DNA of 64,000 nt from Aplidium turbinatum (lineage: Eukaryota > Chordata > Ascidiacea > Aplousobranchia > Polyclinidae): assembly GCA_918807975.1 (NCBI GenBank), contig OU964922.1, forward strand, positions 25,346,329-25,410,328. The letters are read 5' to 3'. A program made the translations under genes and the position numbers. Positions within the stretch are counted from its first letter, which is position 1. The number at the start of each line of letters is the position of its first letter. Below the pieces are notes generated by a model. That model was not told the DNA's origin, did not search any database, and saw only the letters and a program-made list of their open reading frames with translations. Below, one piece after another: positions 22,884 through 34,806 of this stretch.

Positions 22884-25800
22884 ATGTTGACTAAATTCAT
22901 CGTAGTGTTGATGTTTGTTCATCTTGTTTGTGGAATAAACCTTTCAAACTTGTGTGTACCTCTTAGTCAAATGGTCGATCAACATCAGCAGGTACAATCA
23001 CCATCCGAAGTTATCCAGGGACGTGCCGGTAAAATGGGGCCTGCGGATCAACTTGGGCCTAAAGGTGAAAAGGGGGACATTGGACCACACGGCCAGTGCA
23101 ATTGTGACGACAGTCCAAGAATTCAAGCTCTAGTGGAACATTTAAAAATCCTCAATGGTAAGTTTCTGACGTCACATATAACAAAATTGTGGTAGATCAT
23201 CTCCTGCCAACATTCAAACATTTGTTTTGACAACACAGGTAAAAAAAATTACGAAAAAAAATTAAAGTCAAACGCTTTCAGTACTGCATTGTTAAAAAAC
23301 TGTTTTTAAACTGTTTAACTTCGCTATTTCACTGTGACTGTGATTCGTGATAAATAATGAAGATAAATATTGGACACGATTTTTGTGTTTGTAAAATTTT
23401 TAAGACTTAAAAATTTAATGAAATATTAACTAAAAATGTTAATATTGAATTTTCAGGTATCACTGTTTTCTACTCATATGTAATGTGGTCATTACGAAAC
23501 TTGTTTTTCAGACACTGTCCAACAGCAACAGCAACAGCTTGCTAACGTCACTCAAAGATCTCCAACTGGTATGTCACCATGATTAATTGTGTTTGTTTTT
23601 ATTAAAATCTATCGCAGCTTTACATTACTTTGTCTGGAATAATATACTGTTCATGTATTTATAAAATAGATCTGTACTATGTATAATTTTCTTCAAAAAT
23701 AAACCTTTCTTGAAAGTAAGACGTTTGATAAAGTAAAACGTCTTCTGAAACAAAAATGGAGTAAAACGTTCCAAATGCTTCAAAAAGCAAAGAAAAGTTA
23801 TTAAAAAATCACAATTTAAAACAGATAAAGTATCTTGTAGCGAATTGTTTTGCATTTATAGTTGTTATTTGCATACTGCTGCTGAGCTGAAGCGCATAAC
23901 AGTCCACTGTGGATGTGATTACACAACAGCTTAGATAGATTTCATTACATCATGTGCAGATATACGATGCCGCGTACCTGACGCTCCTCAATTTGGTTCG
24001 GTGTTTCCAAATGTTGCTGAATTACCTGTTGGAGCTACAATCACATACAAATGCGATGAAGGGTGGAGTATGGGCAATGATCATATGGACTTCCAACTGG
24101 TTGTTGCCTGCAAAGAAGATCCAGTAGTTGGAGCTACAAATCTGGTATCAGTTGGAGATACAATTAGCAACTGGTGCAAAAACGGATCCTACGGATTTGT
24201 CGGTGTGGGTCAGCAGCTGGTCGCTGCATGCAAAGAAGATCTAACATGGACCCAGGAACGACCAACTTGTGTTTTAGGTTAGCTTTGTGATTTTCATATT
24301 TTTTCTGATGTTGTTTAACAAAACAATGCTGTTGTGAATTTGAGCTTTCTTGAGGTCGATGTAAAAACGGTTGATAAAGTTTGCTACTAGAAAATAGTGG
24401 TGGGATGGCGCAGTGGATAAAGATGGCGGCTTTCAAATAAGAAATAAAACCTTGCTTGACACCCTCTTCCAAGTAAGTTGTTGATAGACACCGCTAAAAA
24501 GGATAAAACAAACTAAAATGAGTGGGCTCCTAAACAATCGTGGAACCTCATAGGGAGGTTAACACGTTTTGTTTATGATAATTTATTTTTATTTACGTTT
24601 TCTTGGTTTTCATTGATGTCAATAATTGAAATAATTCAAAAACAAACTTCTCAACAAAAATGAGTGTCCTTATTTGATATCGCGGACAAAAAATTGCTCT
24701 CAGGTACTCACAATAATTTTACTTCGATGCTCATAATACAAGTTCGACCGCGAACGCGCACCGCAAATAAAAATGTAGCCTGCACCTTACTACAACTACC
24801 ATAAGTTCATAACTACTTAGCGCCAAGCAATTTAGGGACTGCCAGTGTGTTAGTACGTATAATCTATGTTGACTACCAAGGCCAGACTCTTCAACCCAGC
24901 TCAAGACAACAGCACATACTTATTGAAAATCGGCTTATAAACAAAGCAAAGCTTGTAGTTTAATTAGTTGACATCGCGGTAGGTAATGTATCCTAATTTC
25001 AATTGAAACTTTTACTTTCAGGAAATTTCCAGCCAATAATACAACGACGTAATCTGTGACTTGTGCAAATTTTGATTGACTTACATGAATTAATGTCTAG
25101 ATTCTGATATCCGTCGCGATAGCTCAGTTTGTTAAATGCCTGATTTCATAAACATAAAAACATGATCAAGCGGCGCTGGTTTGACTCTCGCTTAGGGTGC
25201 ATCATTCCCATTCATTTCTAACACTTGTGCCATTGAGAAGTTGGTGACTATTTTGATCAAACAAAAACAATACGGGGTAACCGGACCCCTACTACCACTA
25301 CCTCACCCCCTTAAAAATTGATTTAGTAAAATCACTATAACTTAAAAACTAAACAAGATAACTACGTAGAGTTTCATATAAATTTATTGCAACTTCTTGA
25401 TATACTTCAAATATGTGAATAAAATAACGTTTTAAAATTTTTTTACATACTTTATAGACAAAAGGTGTAAGACTAAACATTTTTAGCAAGTGTATTGTAA
25501 CAGAATGCAAGACTGGATTGAAAGATGGGAGAATCAAGGACAACCAAATGTCAGCCAGTAGTCATTTGGGCAACTCGTATCTACCACAATATGGTCGATT
25601 AGATCAAAGACGCGGATCGGGAACTTGGTATCCAAGCCGTCCATGTGAGTTTGTATGATGAAACATGTTAACCGTTTCTTGATGTCGCGTTAGTTGTATA
25701 TGACGTGAAATCGTTTACATCAAATTCCATCTTGATCCGACATTACAGAGGAAATGTTTTCAAAGTTCGGGGCGGTATGATTTTTATGATTATGACACTC

Positions 25801-28800
25801 TTCCACCGTTTACAAAACGACAGGGTTTGTAGATTGAGCGAAGGCTATGTGCAGTTAAGTCAGTTCAAACACACTCGGCTTAGACTTTTCCATAATACGA
25901 CTTCACAGCGCCGCACAGTGGTGTAACCTAGTCAACACAGAAAACTCCAAATGTTTCTATGACATCATAAAAACATTTGCTATAAGATTTCTGCTGAAAA
26001 GTAATATCTCTACTCAAGGGGTGGGCGTAATAAGCATTTTTGTGTTATGTTAGTTTTCAAGTTTATAAATTGTCGCATGTCACATTAGAATAATTGTGCT
26101 TCATATCTTAATTGTATTACAGCCTGATAGTGGAATTACTTATTACATAATTATGCAAACTATGAGATACTTATCACAACGCATAAACAAAACAGTAATT
26201 ATAGGACAGAAGCAAAATGTTAAAAGTTTTTGGAAACCAGGTAGCAGGTATCTTCATAAAAAATAAACTTGTTTTGTATAGAAGAAAAACTTTAAACTAG
26301 AGGGCTGAAATAGGCTAGTGTTGTACGCAAAGATCGAACTGTACCTGTATATAGTCTTAGTCAGGAGATCCCCTTTCCTTAAAGGAACTAAATAAATGTA
26401 GCCTACCTGTATATATTATCGTCAACAATGAATATACAAAAACATTTTCGATGGAAATAAATCCACCTAGGTTAAAATTAAAATCCTCCCATTGGAAAGT
26501 GACGCTCTAAGGTTAACTTGTCATATCACAACCCCACGTATCAAACGATGAAAACAATATCGCTGTTTTTCAACTGCTTTTCCATCAGTAGCAATACCGA
26601 AGAGATTTTTTAAACTATGGGCTATCATTTACATTGTTAAGACGTTACTGAACTGATATTAAACCATGCAAAATATTGAGATTCAAAGTCAAGCATCTAA
26701 TCAACTGTAAATAAAAGTTTGAAAAGAAGTTAAGAAATTTGTCATTTTTGTGGTAAGATTTTGTGTTCAATAGGTTATAAAGGAAAACTCTGGCTTTCGT
26801 TGTCAACGCATTGCACGCGGGATTGAATTACCCGATACCACTCACCATAGCCATCAATGAAAGTCACCAAGGTACTCACCTATTTGCTGAATGGCTGTTT
26901 TCATTGGACTCGGATGCTGTTCCGTGCAGAGGTGAAAATTCATAAAATGGTGAATGATTGAATGAGTGAATTGATTGCATTGAATTGACTGAAATATTAA
27001 ATCGAATTAGATTGTGAATATGAAATGAATTTTATGAATAGTAGATGTAATAGTCCAGTTTCAATCTGGTGATATCCCCGTTATCGACAGTATAGCTAGA
27101 TTCACCTCCAGGTCCCGAAATCGCCTTCACACCCTGCATCCATCATCGATCTGTCCAACGCGTCTTCTCTTGTCAAGCGCACCTTGTTGCTTTCCTCCTC
27201 AACTTGCCTTCTCCACGTTTTTTTGAGTCTTCCTTGTTTTCTACGACCTTCCGCTTGCGACTCCAGCGCTCTTCTCAAAACATCATCTTTATGTCTTTTC
27301 AAAACGTCCATATCGCCTCACTCCATTCGCTTTCGCCAACTTATCAACATTCTCATTTAACCCAAGCAAGTTCACAAATTCTTCGGTATTCCTTTATTCC
27401 TTCGGAATAATGAAATGGAATTCCATGAAGTAAAAAAGTTAAAAATTTTGAGAAACAGGTTATACTGAGAAGCAACAAACTTGTTTGATGTATAGAAAAA
27501 AAAACTTTAAACTGTATGGGATGAAATAGGCTAATGGTGTAGGCAAAGATCGAACCTTACATGTATTTATTTATTATTTAGTTTTCACAGGACAATGAAT
27601 AAGATGTCAGAAAGCAGACACAAAATCTGGGTTCCTGTACACAACCAAAATGTTTCAACCACCCTGCAAAAACCTGAATAGCCTACGACAAAATGTTTAT
27701 GAATGAATATGCCCAATGTTCATGTCATGCTGTTACAGTATATTTAAATGTAGATGCAAATGCAATTTAATATAATTTTGCTTAACATTAAATGACTTTG
27801 CAAGAAGCATCATGACATAATGCGTAGATTGATGTTATTTGTATCACTGTTATTGCTACACTGCTGTAATTGCATGTAGCCTACTGTCCCAGACAACTAC
27901 TTAAATTGGTCTACACCTGGACCAGATAAAGTTGTTGTCTGGGGTGTGTCAAATATCTAAAAGAACGATCAAACAGTCAATGGGCAACGTTCTACGATTT
28001 AACTGGGCAGACATAATTATGTCTGAATAAAAGCAATGGAAGCAAGTCATCCTGCAACTAAACACCTGCTGTAAATTATTGCAAGCGAATCTACAAGTAG
28101 GCTACCGCCTGATTAAACAACGACGTGTTGACAAGTTTCGTTTTGCAGATGTTGGAGCTTGGTTGCAAGTGGATTTTTTGATCCCGACTAGAGTAGTTGG
28201 AGTAATAACTCAAGGATACCCGCGTGGGGAATACTGGGTAACTGGATTCAAAATATCATATGGAAATTCGATAAATCAATTGCAAGTGATTCAAGCTTCC
28301 ACAGGAGGCGATAAAGTAAGTTAACCCTTTAACTACCTTAAACCACGGCTCTTTAAAGAGCTCAAGACTCCCCCCAAAAATTTACACTGTTTGCAATCAC
28401 CATAACTCTGTTATTTGTTTGCCAAACTGCCTGGGTTTTGGCTCTTACACCTACTTTATTAGAAAGAGGAAGACTTGCATTTTTTGAAAGTAGAGTGAAA
28501 TTACCAAGTTTGTATTTGCATTTTTTCTCAAATTTTTAGTCATTTATAGGAAATCTGTATTTTTCATTTTGCAAAGTGAATAATATTCGATTCTTTTTTC
28601 TCATAATGCATTAACATCACTACCACAACGTTTATGCAGAGAGCCTGACACTTGCCTGACATGTAGCGGTGAAATTTATCGCAATTTGAAGTTTTTGTTT
28701 CAGATGTCCAAACGGAAACGATAAAAACATGAAAAACGCAAATTTTTGTAGTTTAATGTTAGAAAGTTTAGTCATTTTTAAGGCATTATCAAGAAAAAAT

Positions 28801-29757
28801 ACACAAAATTTGTAAACATATTTCAAAAGTCTGTTAAATATACCGTACAACAACTTACATGTTTTTTTTTCTGTCAGTTTTTCTTCTCCATATAGCTACA
28901 TCAGCTCGAAATTGCTGATGTAAAGAATTGCTCAATTAAAATTCGAAAATTGCATAAAAAAACAGTGGAAGTTAAAGGGTTTAAATCCTTTTTTGAATTT
29001 CACTAAAACATTGCGTTTTGCATCATCGAGTAATACTTCGAATTACCAACGACAAGGATTGAAATTCCAGATAACTGTGCACTACAACTTTGTTTATTAA
29101 TTAAAATAGCCTCCCACGTTCTAACGATAAAGTTTGAAAATGCTTTGAAGTTTAAGCTACTCTCAGTTCGCACAAGCCCAGGTTTAGCACAAATACAGAA
29201 ACATGACAGCAATTTTTAAAAGGTAAATGCCACCTTAAAGTATCGTAGTAGCCTAACTTTAACAAAAACAATTTAAGAAAGTAGTAAACTTAAAGGTGAC
29301 GCAATAATTTTGAAATTTCAAAAACTTACCTTGCAACGTCAATGCAAAAGATAACTATTTTCAACATATCATTGGTTGAAACTATTTGAAATATCTTTAC
29401 ATCTTATGTAATATGTGTGAAATTTCATAACGGCTTTGAAATTCGTTAATTATCCTGTTAGGATGTTTGCCACCACATCCTTTCATCTTTTGAATTTAAA
29501 ACTTACACAAAAATAAATCTGTAGCCGTGTTTACTTGGATTTTGTGATGAATATATTAACTGCGTTGTTACATTGAAACTTTCCATTTGCACAAAACGTT
29601 GTTTTTCAAGACTTTTGAAGCGAATCCTGCAGTTCCCCATGGGAATACCCACGTGACAAATCGGTTTCCTGCTCCTGTGACCGGAAGATACTTTCGCCTC
29701 ATTGTTGGTTCTTACCGCGGTGGCCCCTACTTAAGGATGGAGTATCTGCTGTGCTAA
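22884..29757 (+). CDS. secreted collagen-like / CCP / F5/8C (discoidin) protein, 367 aa, six exons
   Basis: Exons 22884-23157, 23512-23568, 23960-24277, 25504-25644, 28149-28315 and 29611-29757 all have GT/AG borders and keep phase (four phase-1 introns, the last phase 0). Residues 1-17 are a signal peptide (MLTKFIVVLMFVHLVCG). Residues about 46-71 contain Gly-X-Y triplets with one interruption, ending GPKGEKGDIGPHGQ. Residues 92-110 form a Gln-rich linker. Residues 114-214 are a CCP module with an extra internal half. Residues 218-367 are an F5/8C domain, beginning ECKTGLKDGRI, with GAWLQVDF and VITQGYPRGEY, and ending YLRMEYLLC; its first and last Cys would form the usual disulphide. It is probably an extracellular ligand- or surface-binding protein, perhaps oligomeric through the collagen-like part; function is inferred only. 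A second copy starts at 62084. Confidence 0.85.
24395..24480 (+). repeat. tRNA-like SINE head fragment in intron 3
   Basis: GGTGGGATGGCGCAGTGGATAAAG resembles a tRNA A-box region of a SINE; no clear body follows. Confidence 0.3.
25107..25300 (+). repeat. tRNA-derived SINE-like sequence in intron 3
   Basis: CGATAGCTCAGTTTGTTAAATG looks like an A-box and GGTTTGACTCTCG like a B-box, followed by a body unlike family A. Confidence 0.4.
25823..26120 (+). repeat. ~0.3 kb direct repeat, copy 1 (intron 4)
   Basis: Matches 31953-32250 closely in the same orientation, sharing TTCAAACACACTCGGCTTA and TTTCTGCTGAAAAGTAATAT. Family unknown; no ORF. Confidence 0.75.
26440..27010 (+). repeat. dispersed ~0.55 kb repeat, copy 2 (intron 4)
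   Basis: Fullest match to 60050-60640, from CCTCCCAT and TTTTTCAACTGC through CATTGAATTG. It sits within the long fourth intron of the host gene. Confidence 0.7.
27100..27390 (-). pseudogene. LINE ORF2 C-terminal fragment
   Basis: The minus strand encodes a run with VLKRHKDDVLRRALE, EGRRKQGRLKKTWRRQVEEE and DALDRS, the basic C-terminal tail typical of LINE reverse-transcriptase ORFs. Upstream codons (ENVDKLAKANGVR) continue in another frame, so at least one frameshift is present. No reverse-transcriptase core remains. It is a decayed 3' remnant in intron 4. Confidence 0.65.
27887..27944. repeat. miniature palindromic element, copy 1
   Basis: A 58-base near-palindrome bounded by CCCAGACAACTACTT and its approximate complement, GTTGTTGTCTGGGG at the right. 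The same inverted ends occur at 45644-45730. Confidence 0.5.
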
Positions 29758-29859
29758 AGCAATTTATGCTGCTGAATGTAGCAGATGGTGGATGGTACAT
29801 CCGTTATCTGATTGTAAAATTGCAAAGAGACATTTCTGTGTATAGTTATTTGTCATGTC

Positions 29860-29865
29860 AATAAA
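29860..29865 (+). terminator. polyadenylation signal of the host gene
   Basis: AATAAA lies about 103 bases after the stop codon at 29755-29757, the only well-placed signal downstream. Confidence 0.65.
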
Positions 29866-29879
29866 ATCTAAGTGTAATC

Positions 29880-30566
29880 ATAAAAATTAATTCTGAATAA
29901 ATGAGACAAAAGATTTGTTTGTTGTGCAAAGTGGTGGTGTTTAAAATAAAACTGGTAAGTAAGCTATTATAAATGAGCAGTAATTCTCTAAACGTAGTGC
30001 AAGCAATCTGACATCGACAAAAGAAGAAACAAAGAATAATCAAGATGGCGCCCACGTGCAAAGTATTGTATGTCATATCTTGAAATGACCAGCTGCAATA
30101 AATAGCCCATGCAGTGCTTAAGAGTTGTTTTTCGGATATCAGCTTCTTAGAGATCTCGTAAAAAATCCGGGCCCTCAATCTTTTGGTAATAAACTACTTT
30201 GCCAAATTAAAATATGCTATCATAAATTTTCCATCAAAAATTAAACTAGCTATCAACTTAATGCATTGCGACCTAAATCAAACATAAGAATAAAAATCAA
30301 CAGTTAATCCGAAATACAGTAGCACTTTCGATGCTTTTAGTTGTATACAAACTTTGACTTAACAAAAGCAAACATTTGTTTATCCTCATCGCTACTTGGA
30401 CTGATCGAAATGAAAATGTTTTAAAACATCTTGCTTCGTTTCTGCGCCAAACGACGGAGCTTAGGAAATGGAATAATAACAATATTCTTGGGATTGTGGA
30501 AGTGACAAAAATATCAATGCATTTTGTTAGAATTAGAAGTTCACATCGAATGATTGTGTGAAATAT
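29880..30566. other. no gene recognised
   Basis: Intergenic AT-rich sequence after the host gene; only short ORFs without domains. Confidence 0.5.
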
Positions 30567-30838
30567 ATTCCCGATAGCTCACTTGGTTAGTGCGTGACTT
30601 CGAATCTTGCATCTTCGGGGTGTGCGCTTGAGCAACGCACGTGAAGGAATGCTTTCCATTCAGCGGAATCTAATGGACGGAATAATTCCTCGGCAACAAC
30701 ACTTCAACAATCGGAAACTTCACTCTGTCAATCTCAGTGACGGGGCCTGCGTCAGTGACTCAAAGCCTCTACATGTATGCGAAACTGCCAGGATCAAGCT
30801 CTGCAAGAAGTTTCTCACTCCGAGGTAAAGATTCAGTC
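30567..30838 (+). repeat. tRNA-derived SINE (family A), near full length
   Basis: Head CCCGATAGCTCACTTGGTTAG, body TTTCCATTCAGCGGAATC and CGGCAACAACACTTCAAC, tail CCGAGGTAAAGATTCAG. This is the most complete of the family A copies. Confidence 0.75.
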
Positions 30839-30839
30839 A

Positions 30840-31952
30840 ATCAAATGTCACAATTTCTTTTATGAGTAGAGCAGTTGAAGGCATTTTTTTAGTTGAAATT
30901 TTAAATCGCTTTATTTGGTTTCGATGCTGAAAGTTCTTTCTTGGTTTTACTTCATATCAAAGTATTTAGTGAAATATTTTGTTTTTTTCTAAGCATTTTC
31001 GTTTCGTCGTCGTTAGCTCGAAACGAAAACGGAACACATGAAAATCTTTGACGGCAGAAAATACATTACAATCTGATTTTGAGCAATACACTTCCAAGAA
31101 TAGTTTACACATTAGGATTACAAAACAAAAATATTTCGAACGAATTGCGAAAAATTAACGCAAAAGCCCGTCGCAATGTTTTACCTCTAGCCTATGTCGT
31201 TTTTAATTATTGTTCTTGTACGAGTTTCGTTCTATTTAATTCAAACAACACAAATTCGAAGTTTTAGAACTATCCTAATATGTAGTGCTGCAGTTGTAAA
31301 ACAACGCAATCGTCGTAATACATAGCCTACAGCTTGCATCCAATGAGAGAATGCGAAAGACCATAGACCTGGGTAGGCGTGAGAGGTCGTCGAGTCTGCA
31401 CTCTCATACAAGTCATCTGCCAAATGTAACGAAAGCTTAAGCTTAGTTACAAATCATCTGTCAAATGCATCGCTGCAGTTTCCGGTAAACAATTCGGGTT
31501 GATGCATGTTCAATCTTAGGCTATTACATGTTTTCTTCAAAATGCATTTATACGTTTTGTGGATCATTTGCCAGCCGACAATGATAGGCTACTAATAAGT
31601 GCTTACTTTACAGTGTAGATTCAAACGATCTGTTATAGCCTGATGCTGCGGGTTCTTTTTGGCATTATCAAATTACACACTAGCTTTCGGTACACAGTTC
31701 CCTAGTCATGTGCTATGACGAATTGTGTTGAAGTCAGTGAGTGGTTCTTTAAAGTAGCTCTTTGGTTTAGCTTGAGGCTGCCGGCTGTTGAGTTTCTGTG
31801 CTGTTAGGCGTTAATGCTGTGAAGTTTTGTTGGATCAGTTTATTAGTAGATTAGGTGACGTAACCTAATCTACTAATTGCTTTTGGCAAAGAGTTGTTTA
31901 ATGTATGGTAAAGTAGTAGATAATGCACAAAAAATATCAGATTCACTATTAA
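30840..31952. other. no gene recognised
   Basis: No domain-bearing ORF. There is a small inverted repeat (GATTAGGTGACG / CGTAACCTAATC) at about 31850-31876. Confidence 0.5.
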
Positions 31953-32250
31953 GTCGGGTTTCTAGATAGAGCGAAGGGTATGTGCAGTCAGATCAGTTCA
32001 AACACACTCGGCTTATACTTTTCCATAATACGACTTCACAGCGCTGCACATTGGTGTAACCTAGCCAACACAGAAAACTCCTACTTTTTCTATAATATCA
32101 TAAAAACATTTTCTATAAGATTTCTGCTGAAAAGTAATATCCCTAGTCAAGGGATGGGCGTAATAAGCATTTCTGTGTCATGTTAGTTTTCATGTTTATA
32201 AATTGTCGCATGATTATATTTGAATAAGTGTTCTTTATATTTTAATTGTA
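31953..32250 (+). repeat. ~0.3 kb direct repeat, copy 2
   Basis: Partner of 25823-26120; it stops where the pogo-like element begins. Confidence 0.75.
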
Positions 32251-32253
32251 CAG

Positions 32254-33200
32254 TAATTTACCGCTTAAGTCTGCACCCGTTCAAGTCCGCATCCCAGTTA
32301 GGGCCGCAAAAAATTCTCAAAAAATCGGGATTCAAGTCTATCAAAAAGGAATCTTTTTCAGTTTTTTTACAGTAAAACTTTTGATTACTTGTAGCCGCGG
32401 ATATAGGGCCTGGAAATCTGCATGAGTATTTATTCTGCTAACATAATGCAACAAGAAACTAAAAGCACAACAAACGCATTGACAACAAAGGTATTTAATG
32501 TATTTCTAATTTTTACTGATGTTCACTGATCATGCATCGTCAACTGCTGCACATTTTGCACATTTTTGTGCTTTTCTTCCAGTGCCACACGACGTCGAGT
32601 TTTTTGAAAATTTCCAAAGGTCCTTCTCAAATTGTGGTTACTATCTCCTGCTATGGCTTGCACATCTTATCACAACAACTGGTCCTCAATTTCGAGCGTC
32701 TTTTTGGTAAAGGTGTTCAAGGCCACCTAAAATTACGTCGGTCTTCATTGATGTGCAGCCATAGTTTTCGCTAGTTTCATTGCTTGATTCTTCTGAAACG
32801 TCATCTTTTTCCGTTTGCATTGTAACCAGCACCTCATTAACATCTTCCAAGACCCCCTTTGTATACTCTTCGCTATTTTCGTCATCAATGAGGTCAAAGT
32901 CTTGTAGTTCTTTTTGGTCAATTGCAATATTCAAAGAATTCAAACTGTACAATTATAGGTCAGCCATCAAGTCGACATATTCAACAACGCCACTTCAACA
33001 TTTACTCTTCTGACATCAGAGCAGTGTGTTTTCGAATAGCTTTTGTATTTTCTCAAACTTTTCGAATAGCTTTTCCATTTCCATCGTACTTTCGTACAAG
33101 ACTTCGCTTACTAGGGTGGACTGGGTCACTCAATGCATTAATAATTTGCAGTCTCTGAGATTCACTTAAAAGCTTGCCTTTTCCTGACGTTTTGTGTATT
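32254..33200 (-). mobile_element. pogo/Tigger-like DNA transposon remnant
   Basis: The left edge reads CAGTAATTTACCGCTTAAG after TA, typical of pogo-group ends. The minus strand near 33198-33010 encodes a helix-turn-helix start (KLLSESQRLQIINAL ... SKRSLVRKY ... KAIRKV), as in CENP-B/Tigger proteins, with an in-frame stop after KAIRKV. An acidic segment at 32952-32686 resembles the C-terminal tail. The DDE catalytic core between them is missing, so this is an internally deleted, decayed copy. The far end is not resolved. Confidence 0.6.
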
Positions 33201-34095
33201 TAAAATTGCAGTATTAAGCTTAATTTACTAGCTTAGCACATTCACTTTACGCGTTGTGGAATCAAATGGGGTTAGATTCCACTGATTTTAATTTATTACA
33301 AATTTGCTGCCTGTGCGCTTTAAAAGTTTCAAAGAACTTAAAACAACAATTAGAGAATTATATGTTGCTTATTTTAAGTTTTGCTTTTGTGCTCACGTGA
33401 TCTCGAGCTTGGTAATTAATCTTTTCCTCGACTTTTCTGGTTTGGCAGAAAAGGCATGTCAGGTTTGGCGAAATCTCAAAGACGTGAAATGTCCATTAAC
33501 ACAATGTGAATTATAATTCTTAAAGACGTGTGAACACGCACTGATTATTTAGACTTAAAAGACTTTATTGTACTGAGAAGTAGCCTATTTTCTTTGCGCT
33601 ACCTACTGTACTGTGTGTACCCGAAAAAAAATAAAAACGTTAAAGTGCCTCTGACAGGTAAACAAATTCCCTAAATTTACCTAAGATACCAAAAAGGTGA
33701 CACTAACAAACTTCCCTAACCAGCAAACCGTGAAAAACATCAACAGGCTACTAAGTTACACGCTTGCAAACTTTCGCTCAATTTCTGCGAATCTGGCAGT
33801 CATTCAATTGCGAAAATAAAAAATGGCAATACCGCTGTGACGTCACTCTGGGTGGGAAGGATACATTTTTCTCTGTGGTGACCTGGTAAGGTATGGTACG
33901 ACTACTGCAAAACGTGGATGTGTGGGGCTTTGTTGGTCTAAAGCAGCGGTTCTTAAACTGGGGGGCGCGAGCATTGTCAAACTATGTGACTAAACGTTGC
34001 GTAATGAAATTTTGGGATCGTAATGAAACAGTTTAATTTAGTCTAGTGCCGGTAGGTTGTAGTCTTGCCATGATGTCAATTGACCGCAACCGTCG
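33201..34095. other. no gene recognised; possible hAT end at ~33943
   Basis: No domain-bearing ORF. CAGCGGTTCTTAAACTGGGG at about 33943 resembles a hAT terminus, but no partner end or target duplication was found. Confidence 0.4.
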
Positions 34096-34114
34096 TAGTC
34101 CGGCAGAAGTATGA

Positions 34115-34600
34115 CTGAACCTGGAAATTTTATGCAAAGTTTTGTTTTATTGACTTTGGTAGCCTAGAGTCTACTCTTTCAGAATCTGCCGGGTGCACTC
34201 CAAGAATCCTTGAGCGTTTTGAGAAATTCAAGATGGCGTTCAAAATGGCTGCCGTTTCAGATAACTCCCTATAACTCAGTTAGTATTTGACCTAGGATGA
34301 TAATTTTGGTGTCTAACCATATGTTTTGAGGGGCAAGGAATACATTGAAACTATTTATTTGACTGGTTGGGGATTGCATCATGTAGAAATGCAATAATGC
34401 CGCCAGTAGGGCTGTCATATTACAAATTTCAAACAAAAACAAACAAATTCACTTCTATTTGGTCCTGAATGATAATTTTGGTGTCTATCCGTATGTTCCG
34501 TTGACAAAGAATCCATTTAAGGGATTAAAACAGTTACATATGAATTACATCGCAGGAAAATCCAAAATGGTTGCTGATATATTTGCCAAATGCTTATAGA
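34115..34600 (+). repeat. left terminal inverted repeat of the Academ-like element
   Basis: Reverse complement of 42648-43058 and 39186-39258. It contains two diverged direct copies of a GATAATTTTGGTGTCTA motif about 170 bases apart. Confidence 0.8.
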
Positions 34601-34806
34601 AAATCATTATTTCTGCGACTTTTGCTTGTGAAATACCATCTAACATATAACATCACTCACAAATGTAACCATTAGTTATCACAAATGTTACCATTAGTAA
34701 CATACACGCCTCTCTCACAGTCACAAGACAGTCAGTTGTGGTTATCATCTCGTCATTAAGTCACCTAGTCCATAAATCTGTGATGTTGTCCAATTGAATT
34801 AAAACG

